A DNA stretch of 56,534 nt, taken from assembly GCA_904384255.1 (NCBI GenBank), contig CAJFJP010000002.1, positions 1-56,534 on the forward strand, written 5' to 3'. The notes under the pieces are model-generated. The model was not told where the DNA came from. It searched no databases and worked only from the letters and a program-made list of their open reading frames with translations. This document shows, one piece after another, positions 41,679 to 52,725 of this stretch. This stretch comes from Candidatus Timburyella stercoris. Lineage in GTDB: Bacteria > Bacillota > Clostridia > Oscillospirales > Acutalibacteraceae. The first letter of the stretch is position 1; the number at the start of each line of letters is the position of its first letter. Made by a program: the position numbers and the translations under genes.

Positions 41679-41813
41679 TAAAAACCGAGTCAATTTATTA
41701 TTGCTTAAGCGAGTAAATGAACATCTGTCACGTTATCAGAGATGTAAAGCCACGCAAATTACCGAATTAACAGTGTTAAAGATGGTGTAACGGTTCAATT
41801 TTATAAAATCAGC

Positions 41814-43544
41814 TCATTTCACCAGCAGCCGATTGCATAAATCCTTAGAAGGCGTAGCATATACTGTGCGGTTGGTTTTATAAATCACCATCCCCGGCTT
41901 AGCGCCTGCCGGCTTTTTTACGTTTTTCACCTGAGTATAATCGACAGGAACATTGGCGGACATAGCAGCAGATGAATAAGTGCAGGCAATTACAGCCGCC
42001 TCTATTATAGTCCTGTCAGGCACATCAGCGCCTCCCGTCTCAATAATTACATGAGAACCCGGTGCATCTTTAACGTGAAGCCATGTATCATTTTTGTCAG
42101 CGGTTTTGAGAGTCAAGGCATCGTTTTGACGGTTGTTCCTGCCAACCATAATTTTAAATCCGTCAGAAGATATAAATGAGAGAGGCTTTAGCGCCTGCGG
42201 CTTGGACTTTGAATTGGATTTGCGCTTTATATAACCCTCTTCAACAAGCTCAGAATATATACTGTCAATCTCGTTAGAGCTTTCTGAGCGTGAAAGGGAA
42301 TAAAGCACAGAATTGAGATATCTGCATTCATCTTTACTTTGCTCAATAAGGGTAGAGAGCATTTTTTCGGCCGAAGCCGCTTTTTTATATTCCTTAAAAT
42401 ATTTCTGCGCATTACTAGCTGCTGACAGCGCCGGGTCAAGCGGAATTCGTATAGGCCTCATATTGTTGTAATAGTCCTCTGTATCAAAAAAAGTAGCGCC
42501 GGGATGTATATTGTGCATACCTGCACATATAAGCTCGCCGTAAATTCTGAGATGTTCGCGCTCCTTGCTCTTTATAAGATCAGCTTCTCTTGCACGAAGC
42601 TTCCTTTCAGCCCTTTGCACAAGATTTGTCACATGCTTTATAAGCTTAGAGGAAAGCTCCCTTTGCTTTTGCTTTACATCGCGTTCGGTAAAATATTCAT
42701 CAAGCAGACTGTTATAGCTGTCAAAAGTTTTATATTTAACGCCGTCTCCATATTGCTTGGGAATAAAAAAAGTAAAATCGAAAGGAATACCGTTTTCATC
42801 ATATAGCATGACCGGCTTCCCGCCCGACTCAATACAGTACTTAAGCCGTTCAATCGCTGCTTTTACAGAGGAAAAGTTTGTAATACTATCTTCGCACCTA
42901 AAGGCGAATTCCCTGGCGACAATAGGAGAAAATCCATCGGCGACGTCGCGCAGTGCGCTTTCGGCCGGCCGGGCAGATGAAACAATTTTTTCCGCCGTCT
43001 CTTCGGCAGAAAGCTGTAAAATATTTATTCTGCCGCTGCTTTCAGGCGGATCATAAAAGACGCCGGGCAGCAATACTCTTTTTGATGCAGCGTCCGTTCT
43101 GCGCAGACAGTCGAGTATTTTAAGCTTATCATCCTCCGCTCTGCACAGCAGTATATTAGACTGCCTGCCGAGCATTTCAAAAACAACAATAATGTCGGCA
43201 TGGTCGCCCATTTCAGTTACTGAATCAAATTTTAAAAATATCACCCTGTCCATGCCAAGCTGATAAATATCAGTAAGCATAGCGCCAGAAAGGTGCTTTC
43301 TCAGCAGCATACAGAACATAGGCGGCGAAGCCGGATTTTCCACACTGCTATTTGTAATATGTATCCGCTGCAGCCCGGCTGATGCAGATATAATCAGCCT
43401 GCCTGAAGCATCCTTTGACTTAAGCGATATTATAACGGTATCTTTCATCGGCTGATAAATTTTCTGCACTCTTGCACCAATATACGCCCTGAGCGATTGT
43501 GCTACAAGGTGCAGTATTGTGCCGTCAAATGCCATTTTAAGCAT
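41814..43544 (-). CDS. rqcH: Rqc2 homolog RqcH (NFACT/fibronectin-binding family)
   Basis: MAFDGTILHLVAQSL, VGRNNRQNDALTLKTADKNDTWLHVKDAPGSHVII, PVDYTQVKNVKKPAGAKPGMVIY. Confidence 0.93.
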   Translation of the reverse strand: MLKMAFDGTILHLVAQSLRAYIGARVQKIYQPMKDTVIISLKSKDASGRLIISASAGLQRIHITNSSVENPASPPMFCMLLRKHLSGAMLTDIYQLGMDRVIFLKFDSVTEMGDHADIIVVFEMLGRQSNILLCRAEDDKLKILDCLRRTDAASKRVLLPGVFYDPPESSGRINILQLSAEETAEKIVSSARPAESALRDVADGFSPIVAREFAFRCEDSITNFSSVKAAIERLKYCIESGGKPVMLYDENGIPFDFTFFIPKQYGDGVKYKTFDSYNSLLDEYFTERDVKQKQRELSSKLIKHVTNLVQRAERKLRAREADLIKSKEREHLRIYGELICAGMHNIHPGATFFDTEDYYNNMRPIRIPLDPALSAASNAQKYFKEYKKAASAEKMLSTLIEQSKDECRYLNSVLYSLSRSESSNEIDSIYSELVEEGYIKRKSNSKSKPQALKPLSFISSDGFKIMVGRNNRQNDALTLKTADKNDTWLHVKDAPGSHVIIETGGADVPDRTIIEAAVIACTYSSAAMSANVPVDYTQVKNVKKPAGAKPGMVIYKTNRTVYATPSKDLCNRLLVK

Positions 43545-44127
43545 ATCCTTTCATAAATAGTAAAGTTAAATTTAAATATTTTTGCCACTATCTCTATTCT
43601 ACATCAGCGGCAGGATTATATAACATACAGCCTGTGAAACAAGCAATACTGTAATGTAAATGTGAATGTAAACGTGTAAACGGCAAATTTAACCGTTCCT
43701 TTTATGAGTGTTAAGATGCAGAGAAAAAGACTTTGCCGCTCAATATCCATTAATTTGTACTGCGTGATAAATGTTTTTGGGCTTGTAGGATAAAAAGGCA
43801 AAGAATATTTTTGCAGTAATGCACCGGTCAGATGCATACTCCCGCATGCCTTCAACTAAGTTTGTAAACTCATAAAGATAAATTTTCAATTTCATTTGGC
43901 TGCGCAAGCGTCTCATCTGCCGTTGTATGTTTTGCGAGCATAAGCTTTGCCGTGCTGTCAGCGGCAGAAATATATCTGTCGCTTTCACAGCGCCCATGCT
44001 ATAATTAAATTTTGAGATATAAATACAGCAAATAGTGCGGATATACTTTTTGTGTGCACTGACTCATATTTAAGCGTATTATGCGATAAAATCTGCAAAA
44101 AAGCAGAATTAGACTGGATATGTAAAC

Positions 44128-44898
44128 CTAAAGGCTTTGATAGGGTGCAGTTTCGTCCAAAACAATAAATTCTGCGGCGTCAAATTCAGCGTTTAACATA
44201 TCAGCAAGAGGCTTGCAGATAATTCTTTCGGTGCAGAAATGTCCGGCGTCAATAATGCATAATCCCGCCTGCACCGCCTCCAAATACTGGTGGTGCTTAA
44301 TCTCAGATGTCACAAACGCGTCTATATTATTCTCAATGCAAAAGTCAATATATAAATCCGCACCGCTTCCAGAGGATACGGCAACGGTTTTAATTTCTCT
44401 ATCACCGCAGGTAAAATCCACACGCGGCGCATCAAGGCGCTCTTTTACAGTCTGTGCTAAATCCTTTGCTTTAATACTTTGCATAAGCACGCCAAGCCTT
44501 CCAAAGGCCAAGCTTTCGTTTTCTTTAGAATATATCGGCCTTACATCTCTTAATCCAATAATATTTGCCAAAACATCGTTTACACCGCCTGCCGCAGCAT
44601 CAAGGTTAGTATGCGCACAAATTGCGCTTATGCCATGCTTAGCAAGCAGGTAGGGTGCGCTATAAGAGTTTAAAGACTTAATTGGATGAAATATAACCGG
44701 GTGATGGCTTATAATCAGATTACAGCCAGACTCAGCAGCCTGCATAACATTGTGAGGAGTAATATCAAGAGCTATAGCGGCCCTTTTCACAGTCTTAGAC
44801 CTATCCCCGACAAGCAGCCCGACATTGTCCCACTCTGCGCAGCTTTTAAATGGAGCAAATTTATCGATATAATTATAAATATCTCCGACGGTACACAT
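44128..44898 (-). CDS. Nif3-like dinuclear metal center hexameric protein
   Basis: CAEWDNVGLLVGD, LIISHHPVIFHPIKSL, ICAHTNLDAAAGGVND. Confidence 0.92.
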   Translation of the reverse strand: MCTVGDIYNYIDKFAPFKSCAEWDNVGLLVGDRSKTVKRAAIALDITPHNVMQAAESGCNLIISHHPVIFHPIKSLNSYSAPYLLAKHGISAICAHTNLDAAAGGVNDVLANIIGLRDVRPIYSKENESLAFGRLGVLMQSIKAKDLAQTVKERLDAPRVDFTCGDREIKTVAVSSGSGADLYIDFCIENNIDAFVTSEIKHHQYLEAVQAGLCIIDAGHFCTERIICKPLADMLNAEFDAAEFIVLDETAPYQSL

Positions 44899-45027
44899 AT
44901 TGCCGCCTCCCTAAAACAAATAAGAAAATAAGTCCTGCATTTATGAATGCGGTGACAAATCAAAATAAAAGATGTTATTTTAAAACACCTAATTTGCGCA
45001 GTACAAGCTTAAAAATATAATTACAGT

Positions 45028-45708
45028 TCATTTGATATCGGCAATTTCTTCAATTTTTGCCTTTATATATGATAAGTATGATACAACAGCATAATCTCCA
45101 GTAGCCTTAGCGCCATTTATCCTGTTATCAAGATCCAAACATACCTTTATAAGATAATTGCGGGCAAATAGATCAGTGCTTGGAGCAAGCCGGCCGGTAT
45201 AGCAGAGTAAATCTTCATAATCCACACCGCCGACATATTCAGCGCACATAACTGTATATATTTTCCGTGCGTCGCGCACTGCCTTTTCAGCTATAATATC
45301 AAATCCGTTTGAAAATAAAAATTTTCTAAGCTCATACGCTTTAGTCATAGGTTGCAAAATGAGCCGCTTGTCACCATGCTTAAGCCATGCAGCCGAGTCA
45401 ATCATTTCAGACATAACAAGACCGCCCATTCCACAGATAAAAATATCATCTGCGTCCTGGGCGCCTATAGTTGTAAGGCCGTCGCCAAGTCTTAATTCGA
45501 TAAGACCTGCAAGCCCCGCTGCATCAATATTTTTTTTAGCAGAATTCAGCGGCCCCGTCGCTATATCAGATGCTATTGCTCTGACGGCCCTGCCTGTCTG
45601 CACCAAATATATCGGCAGATAAGCGTGGTCAGTGCCTATATCGGCAATAGCGGCGCCGTCTCTGCAAAACTGAGCTGCCATCAGCAGCCTACTGCTTAAG
45701 CTTTGCAT
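45028..45708 (-). CDS. trmK: tRNA (adenine(22)-N(1))-methyltransferase
   Basis: IADIGTDHAYLPIYL, SDIATGPLNSAKKNI, IFICGMGGLVMSEMI; adjacent to the Nif3-like gene as usual. Confidence 0.9.
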   Translation of the reverse strand: MQSLSSRLLMAAQFCRDGAAIADIGTDHAYLPIYLVQTGRAVRAIASDIATGPLNSAKKNIDAAGLAGLIELRLGDGLTTIGAQDADDIFICGMGGLVMSEMIDSAAWLKHGDKRLILQPMTKAYELRKFLFSNGFDIIAEKAVRDARKIYTVMCAEYVGGVDYEDLLCYTGRLAPSTDLFARNYLIKVCLDLDNRINGAKATGDYAVVSYLSYIKAKIEEIADIK

Positions 45709-45711
45709 GAA

Positions 45712-45909
45712 CTATGCATTCATATGTGAATTGAGCTTTTCTATAAGCTCATTAACATCAACGCCGTGTACCTCACAAGCCTGTTCAATGCTCTCGCCTC
45801 TTGATGCAGGGCAGCCAAGGCAGTGCATGCCCATCTCAAGAAAGTATTCAGCAGTGGTCATATCAGCGTCGAGAATTTCACCTATTAATGTATCTTTAGT
45901 AACTGTCAT
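45712..45909 (-). CDS. DUF1858 domain-containing protein
   Basis: LIGEILDADMTTAEYFLEMGMHCLGCPASRGESIEQACEVHGVDVNELIEKLN. Confidence 0.88.
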   Translation of the reverse strand: MTVTKDTLIGEILDADMTTAEYFLEMGMHCLGCPASRGESIEQACEVHGVDVNELIEKLNSHMNA

Positions 45910-46420
45910 AAGTTTTCATCCTTTCATTTGAATATCTTAGTTATTAGTATATTACCCGATAGTGCAAATTGCAATACATAAATAATCTTTGGATTTACAT
46001 AAGAGATATATAAACCTGATTTTTTCGGATAATAGAAAAGAAGGAAAGTTTTTTAATAGAGTTTTTTAAAAAGTGCATGAAATAAAGTTTAATTAAGATG
46101 AGAGAAAAATACTTTTATTAAATAAAAAAATTCTGAAAAGCGTATAAATTAATACGGCTGTCTCACACCATGCCGACTGGACATATAAATCCGCTGTGAT
46201 AAACTAATCACAAGGCTTTTTTATAAATATAATATCCGCATGATTATGTAAATATATCATACATTCAATTATAGTTAAAAAAAATAGTCAGGTCATTAAA
46301 AGGGAAATAGAAATCTAATAAAGTCGCATATAGCCGCGAAAGCAATTTTTCTATTTACTCAAATTGTGAGAGCATGTTATCAATAAAGTTATTTATATAT
46401 CTCAGACCGTGCGGCCGCAG

Positions 46421-47293
46421 CTATTTTGTATTAATTTTCTTAGAGCAGGCAACAGCCAGGGCGCCGGGTCCAATATGACAGGAAACGCTGAGCGAAAGCG
46501 GATCCATATGTATGTCAAATCCCGGAAAGGCCTGTTCAACCTCTGCTTTAAATTCAAGTGCCGCCTCGGTATTATATGTGTAAGCCATTTCAAGATGCAT
46601 TTTATCCGGGGTAGCGCAGTCGGCAAATCTGCCCTCAAAATCTGCTCTCATAGCATCTATGAGGATTTTTTTAGCCTGCTTAACTCCGCGAGCTTTTGCA
46701 AAAGCATCAAGCTTTTCACCCTGAATTTGCAGCACCGGCTTAATCTGCAGCACAGTGCCGATAGCTGCCGCCGCTGGAGTAACTCTTCCGCCTTTTTTAA
46801 GATATTTAAGCGTATCCACCATAATATAAATGCTCGATTCAAATTTTGCCGCCTCAAGACGTGCTTTAATTTCAGCGGCGCTTATGCCGTTGTTTGCCAT
46901 TTCTAAGGCGTCGAGCACCGACTGCCGCTGCGTAACGGATATTCTCTGATTATTTACTACTTCTACTTTTCCGCCAAAATCTTCGGCAAGCATAGAAGCC
47001 GTATGACATGAAGCGCTCAAACCACTTGACATAGGTATATGAACAATTTCATCATAACTTTCCAGAATACGTCCCCATAAGTCGGTAACATTTCCGACAG
47101 CCGGCTGCGATGTGGAAATTTCTGCTCCCTTTGCAAGAGCATCGTAAAACTCGGCCTGAGTAAGATTAATGTCTTCAAAGCATGCTTTCCCATTTAAGAC
47201 AAAGGGCATAGGCAACACAAATATGCCAAGTTCTTTAGCCTCTGACTGAGTAATTCCGCTGTTGCTGTCGGTACATATAGCTGTTTTATTCAT
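46421..47293 (-). CDS. DegV family fatty-acid-binding protein
   Basis: AICTDSNSGIT, STSQPAVGNV, IPMSSGLSASCHTA; start trimmed to MNKTAI. Confidence 0.9.
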   Translation of the reverse strand: MNKTAICTDSNSGITQSEAKELGIFVLPMPFVLNGKACFEDINLTQAEFYDALAKGAEISTSQPAVGNVTDLWGRILESYDEIVHIPMSSGLSASCHTASMLAEDFGGKVEVVNNQRISVTQRQSVLDALEMANNGISAAEIKARLEAAKFESSIYIMVDTLKYLKKGGRVTPAAAAIGTVLQIKPVLQIQGEKLDAFAKARGVKQAKKILIDAMRADFEGRFADCATPDKMHLEMAYTYNTEAALEFKAEVEQAFPGFDIHMDPLSLSVSCHIGPGALAVACSKKINTK

Positions 47294-47674
47294 AATAAGC
47301 TCCTTAAAATCAAACTGATAATATTTTAACAAAATTTTACTCTTTTGTGAAGCATAAATTTTTAGCGGGTATGTATAACATGTTGCGAATTGCAACTACC
47401 TATAGAGAAATAACAAAATTATCCTAATCGAATTTGTTAAAAGATAAAACCGGCGGCACACTCAAAAAGAGATATACCACCGGCCAAAATAAGAAAATAA
47501 GCACCTGTCAACCGATAATTACTTTTTATTAAATCTGCCTATCCACATTTGCTTGCCGTTATATGCACATGCACATTAAGGACTAATTATTCAACGATTT
47601 TGGACTGAGCTTTATAATTAACACATGTTAAAAATTTCCTTAAGCAGATAAGCTTACAACAAATATAAAATAAT

Positions 47675-48355
47675 TTACGCTATATCAGAGCCAAAAATCC
47701 GGTTAAGCTCCTGCATAGAGGTCTCATCGGCAAAAGCGAGAATATGCTGACCTGCCCTTATCACCGTTTCGCCGTGAGGGATAATAAGAGTGTCATCCTC
47801 ATAAATTGCAATAAGCACCGTTTGTGCCGGCAGATTAATCTCCGCAATAGTTTTGTCCACATTAGGAGAACGATAGTCGACATATACGCGGACGATGGAA
47901 TATTCTCCCTTAGACAGCTTCATAAGCGTCATAATAGAATGATAATTCATTTCATCGGCAATCATGTGGCCTATAATGTCCGCCTGATTCATTTTAACAT
48001 CCACACCCATGCCGGCATTAAATAGACGCGCATTTCTTGGATTATTTACACGTGCAACGACTTTTGGCACGTCATATTCAAATTTTGCCATCATTGCCGT
48101 AGTCAGGTTCACCTCGTCAAGGCCAGTTGCACACACAAGAGCGCTGCAGTTCATGACGCCGGCCTTTTCCAGTACCAGAGCATCCGTTCCGTCGCCTACC
48201 ATTATAGCGTCATCGGGAAGGCCGTTCTTTTTCATTGACTGAATAGCCCTTTCCTTGTTTTCAATAACCGTTACATTGTTTCCGTTTTCAATGAGCAAGC
48301 TTGCAATATATGCGCCCACCTGGCCGCCGCCAACAATAATTATTTTCATTGCCAA
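47675..48355 (-). CDS. TrkA/KtrA-type RCK potassium-channel regulatory protein
   Basis: IIIVGGGQVGAYIASLL, DDAIMVGDGTD, C-terminal TrkA_C. Confidence 0.88.
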   Translation of the reverse strand: MAMKIIIVGGGQVGAYIASLLIENGNNVTVIENKERAIQSMKKNGLPDDAIMVGDGTDALVLEKAGVMNCSALVCATGLDEVNLTTAMMAKFEYDVPKVVARVNNPRNARLFNAGMGVDVKMNQADIIGHMIADEMNYHSIMTLMKLSKGEYSIVRVYVDYRSPNVDKTIAEINLPAQTVLIAIYEDDTLIIPHGETVIRAGQHILAFADETSMQELNRIFGSDIA

Positions 48356-48367
48356 TCTCCTTTCCGC

Positions 48368-49018
48368 CTACAGCTGCAGCATTTCTCTGGCTTGCACCAG
48401 ATAGTCTCTACGCACAGCAAGATACAGCATGTCATTGTAATCACAGCACATGTCCGCTTCAGGCAGCATGGAATGGCCATGCCTTTCAAGTGCGATTAAA
48501 TTCATTTTACCCTCTATCGTCAAATCCGAAAGCTTTGTGCCAACCAATGCATTAGGCACACGAACCTTTAAAAACTGTACATCTTCGTTGCCAAGCTTGC
48601 GGATAATGCGCCAGCTTCTGTGTCCCTCAAGGCATTCCATAATATTTTCCACGCCAAGCCGAGTAATAGACACAGTATAAATGCCCATTGACTCAAACAT
48701 TCTCGCTCTTATAGGATCGTACATACGCGCTATAACTGTCGGCACATGGAATATATTTTTGGCAATATTTGCAACCACTGCATTAAGCGAGTCACTGCTG
48801 GCACAGCTTATCAGCACATCAGCAGTGGCAATTCCGGCCTGCTCAAGAACTTCTATATCATAGCCTATGCCGCACACCGTACGCCCGGTAAACTCCTCGC
48901 TAAGTGCAAGAAAAGCTTCCGGATTATTGTCTATAATCGCTACATCGTGGTTTTTTCGGACAAGCTGCTCCGATACCATAACCCCGAATTTACCACATCC
49001 TATAACTACTACTTTCAT
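48368..49018 (-). CDS. TrkA/KtrA-type RCK potassium-channel regulatory protein
   Basis: VVVIGCGKFGVMVSEQL; start overlaps the stop of the P-type ATPase gene. Confidence 0.88.
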   Translation of the reverse strand: MKVVVIGCGKFGVMVSEQLVRKNHDVAIIDNNPEAFLALSEEFTGRTVCGIGYDIEVLEQAGIATADVLISCASSDSLNAVVANIAKNIFHVPTVIARMYDPIRARMFESMGIYTVSITRLGVENIMECLEGHRSWRIIRKLGNEDVQFLKVRVPNALVGTKLSDLTIEGKMNLIALERHGHSMLPEADMCCDYNDMLYLAVRRDYLVQAREMLQL

Positions 49019-51861
49019 TCATCTTCGCCCCTTTTCGCTCTGATTTTACGCATAATCTTTTTTCTTCCTTCTTCAAGCCCAAAGACAATAAACGGAATAC
49101 ATATTAAATATATCCACTCAATAACACCAATCGGCGCAGTGTTAAATATTCCATGCAGGAATGGAAGATATATAATAGCAATTAATAATAGAATTTCAAT
49201 TATTAATCCAGCATTAATATAACGGTTGCTGAAAAGCCTTCTCTTAAACACAGATTCATAGTCGGTGCGGTTGTTCATGACCATACCAATCTGTGAGAAC
49301 ACGACGCCGGCAAGCATCATTGTTGTAGCCCTAGCATAAGCGGTAGTACCTTCAGCCGCTATCGGAACGCTCGGCCAGCCATTAAGGAAGTTAGCAAGGA
49401 AATATCCGCCTAATGCGAATAATGTTCCAAGCAGACCATACCATATAAATCCGACAATCATTACATTGCGGTTTAACAGCCGTTCCTTTTTAGATCTGGG
49501 TGGCTTTTGCATTACACTGGCTTCGGCAGCCTCGGCGCCCAGTCCCAAGGCCGGCACCATATCTGTACCGATATCGATAGTCAAAATTTGAATAACGGTC
49601 AGCGGCACAGGTATTAAACCTCCTGAAAGCAGATAAACAACCGGAGCCGCTGCTTCCGGCGTATTGCTGTCAAAAATATACCGCAAAAACTTGCGTATAT
49701 TATTATATACTGTGCGGCCTTCTTCAATAGCACGGACAATAGTGGCAAAATTATCGTCGCTAAGAATCATATCAGCAGCTTCTTTTGCCACATCTGTGCC
49801 GGTAATACCCATAGCAATGCCAATATCGGCCTTTTTAAGGGCAGGAGAGTCGTTAACGCCATCACCTGTTACAGCAACAATATTCCCCATTTCCTGCAGT
49901 GCGCATACAATTCGATATTTCTGTTCAGGCGCCATACGTGCAAAAACGACTTCTCCTTCAAGAGCCTGCTTTAAGGCTTCATCATCCATTTCTGCCAGTT
50001 CACTGCCGGATATTACCATTGCATCGTCGCTTTGAATAATTCCTATTTTACGTGCAATGCTTTCAGCTGTAAGGCCATAGTCACCGGTTATCATAATAAT
50101 CTTAATTCCAGCACTGCGGCACAGACTTACGGCATCCTTTACCTCTGCACGCGGCGGATCCTGCATGGCGACAAGTCCAAGAAAGGTTAAATCTCTTTCT
50201 ATATTTTCTGTGTTATATTCGCGTATAGAATCCGGGAGTGTTTCGTCATCCTTTTTCAGCGGACGATAGGCTACCGCTAAAACGCGCAGACCCTCTCGAG
50301 CGTATTTGTCATTGGCAGCCATAATCCTCTCCTTGTCCTCTTGCCGCAGCGGACGCGAGGCAGATACCTCATAACAGCGGCTGCATAACTCAATAATTTC
50401 ATTAGGAGCGCCTTTTACAAATGCAATTCGGCTGCTTCCCTCAAACCGCTCGCGCATTTGATGAATAGTAGTCATACGTTTTCGCCGTGAATCAAAAGGA
50501 AGTTCCATAATCCGCGGGAAATTTTGATTCATGCGCTCAATATCGATGCCGGCTTTCTGAGCAGCAACTCCAAGGCACGCCTCGGTCGGATCGCCGAGTA
50601 CCGTATATCTGTCTTTGCCTTCTTCCGGCGGAATAAGCTTTGCATTTGAGCAAAGCGCCGCGCCGTTTAATAAAAGGCCTAATGCATTGCTCTTTTGAGC
50701 TGTTACAACAGTGTCGCCGTCTTTAATTTCGCCGTGAGGAGCGTACCCCTCACCACTTACAATCATTTCGGTATGCATCATCCATAAATGATTAACCGTC
50801 ATCTCGTTTTGAGTAAGCGTTCCTGTCTTATCGGAACATATAACATTAGTGCATCCCAAAGTTTCGACGGCGGACAATTTTTTAACAAGCGCGTTTTCTT
50901 TAGCCATTTTCTGTACGGCTAAAGCAAGCGAAAGCGTAACCGCCGGCAACAGTCCCTCCGGAATAAAAGCGACGACCATTCCCAAAGCAAACAAGAAAGC
51001 CTCCGCCCATGGATCCTTGACAAACAGCACAGCTACCAGCAGAAAGACAAGTCCAATACCAAAAGCAATGGCGGCAATTTGTTTTGTCAGAATATTAAGC
51101 TCTTTCTGCAGCGGTGAAAGACTTTTTTCAGTATTCTGTGTAAGGTCTGCAATTTTTCCAAATTCACTTTCCATTCCTGTTGCAACTACAAGCGTACGAC
51201 AGGTGCCAGCCGCGGCGGACGTACCGGAAAACACCATATTTTCCGCTTCTAAATAACTGCATTCCTGCTGCATAGCATCTCCGCTTTTGCGGATGGGATT
51301 ACTTTCGCCCGTCAGCGTAGATTGATCAGCGCGAAAATCGTTGCTTGTAAGAATACGGGCGTCAGCGCATATCCGATCGCCCTCTTCCAAAAGCATAATA
51401 TCGCCCGGAACAATCTCTGAAGCAAGTATTTTCATCTCATTTCCGTCACGGATAACGCGGGCATAAGACGGAAGCATTTTCTGAAGAGCATTAGTTGCTT
51501 TTTCTGCTTTAAATTCTTGAAAAAAAGAAAATAATCCATTAATTAAATTAACACAGAAAATGGAAATTCCAAGCTCTGGCGCACCGGAAATAAATGCCAT
51601 AATGCCGCCTGCCCATAACAGCAGCGCCATAAGACTTGTAAAGTTGGCAAGCAGCTTTCTGAACATACTTGTCTGCTTTTTCTGAGCCAACTCATTTTTG
51701 CCATACTTTTCTAATCGCCTTTCAGCTTCTTTCTGGGAAAGGCCGCGCATGTCGGATTCCAAAAGCCTGCATGCCTCCACAGAATTTGCACGAAGTATTT
51801 TCTGTTTAATATCCTGTTTGTCAGTTTCTACCTTGTTATTGTTCTCCATTTTTCCTTTCAC
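49015..51861 (-). CDS. Cation-translocating P2-type ATPase
   Basis: PEGLLPAVTLSLALAVQKMAKENALVKKLSAVETLG, CSDKTGTLTQNEMTVNHLW, TGDGVNDSPALKKADIGIAMG. Confidence 0.93.
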   Translation of the reverse strand: MKGKMENNNKVETDKQDIKQKILRANSVEACRLLESDMRGLSQKEAERRLEKYGKNELAQKKQTSMFRKLLANFTSLMALLLWAGGIMAFISGAPELGISIFCVNLINGLFSFFQEFKAEKATNALQKMLPSYARVIRDGNEMKILASEIVPGDIMLLEEGDRICADARILTSNDFRADQSTLTGESNPIRKSGDAMQQECSYLEAENMVFSGTSAAAGTCRTLVVATGMESEFGKIADLTQNTEKSLSPLQKELNILTKQIAAIAFGIGLVFLLVAVLFVKDPWAEAFLFALGMVVAFIPEGLLPAVTLSLALAVQKMAKENALVKKLSAVETLGCTNVICSDKTGTLTQNEMTVNHLWMMHTEMIVSGEGYAPHGEIKDGDTVVTAQKSNALGLLLNGAALCSNAKLIPPEEGKDRYTVLGDPTEACLGVAAQKAGIDIERMNQNFPRIMELPFDSRRKRMTTIHQMRERFEGSSRIAFVKGAPNEIIELCSRCYEVSASRPLRQEDKERIMAANDKYAREGLRVLAVAYRPLKKDDETLPDSIREYNTENIERDLTFLGLVAMQDPPRAEVKDAVSLCRSAGIKIIMITGDYGLTAESIARKIGIIQSDDAMVISGSELAEMDDEALKQALEGEVVFARMAPEQKYRIVCALQEMGNIVAVTGDGVNDSPALKKADIGIAMGITGTDVAKEAADMILSDDNFATIVRAIEEGRTVYNNIRKFLRYIFDSNTPEAAAPVVYLLSGGLIPVPLTVIQILTIDIGTDMVPALGLGAEAAEASVMQKPPRSKKERLLNRNVMIVGFIWYGLLGTLFALGGYFLANFLNGWPSVPIAAEGTTAYARATTMMLAGVVFSQIGMVMNNRTDYESVFKRRLFSNRYINAGLIIEILLLIAIIYLPFLHGIFNTAPIGVIEWIYLICIPFIVFGLEEGRKKIMRKIRAKRGEDE

Positions 51862-51901
51862 CTGTTAAAATCAATATAAAATCAATATAACGCAAATTAT
51901 T

Positions 51902-52067
51902 AAATGAGAATACACCACCTCAGCAATTTATACAGGAAGTATAAACAGCACATATTTATTGTTTTCAGCGATATTATTCCGCCGAAAAGGTGTAATTTTA
52001 AATAATAAAAAAGCCCGGAGCCGTCCGGGACTTTATTTACAACTGCCGAACAGGACTTCAATATTAA
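51902..52067. repeat. Direct repeat copy 1 (~165 bp, carries a terminator hairpin)
   Basis: aaatgagaatacaccacctcagcaatttatacaggaagtataaa...aaggtgtaattttaaataataaaaaagcccgg...aggacttcaatattaa. Confidence 0.85.
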
Positions 52068-52725
52068 AGTCCGGCTCCTTATATTAAAACAGTAATTAGC
52101 AGCGCAGCTGATAAATCCCGAAAATAAACAGAAAAGCTTCTCTTTGACCGACTCCACTACAAGTACATAGTATAAATTACAGGTAATAATAAGTCAATAG
52201 CTCTTTGCGAATTTTAAGGAGGATTTTACAAATTGATAGGAAATTTTACGTACAAGTTTTACCGAACAAATATTTTATATTTGATCAACTTTCCTGCAGC
52301 GTTCTGCCGACCGCAGTGCTTTAAAATATTATGCTCTCTTAATGAACATTTTAATACATAATATAATATTAAAATATATATTTTGCCGTGCTGCAAATGC
52401 TTAAGGCCTGCAGCACGACAGATTTTTACATATTAAATGCCGAGACTATGGTCTTTCATCATGAAATATGCCGATTGCAAAACGACGATATTTATAAATA
52501 TATAATAAGTCCAAGTGAAAAATATTTAGTGACAAGCATAATAGAAATTACGGCTACCTAATTTGCCATACATTACAATATGCTTTATACAATCATTTTT
52601 TTGACATAATACTGAAAAGATGCTTTAAAACAGGTCGCCTTTACATTAAGATATAAATTTACATCATGCAACATACAATATATATGTGACTTTTACTATG
52701 CAAAATTATTTGCTTTAATTGGAGA

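Noticed and set aside
46409-46906. 165-aa plus-strand ORF
   Set aside because: Antisense to the DegV family gene; low-complexity Phe/Cys/His-rich shadow translation.
51900-52157. 85-aa minus-strand ORF
   Set aside because: Overlaps the direct repeat and terminator hairpin; unlikely to be coding.
51862-52200. yybP-ykoY-type riboswitch upstream of the P-type ATPase
   Set aside because: No recognisable conserved core motifs; the conserved sequence here is the direct repeat instead.
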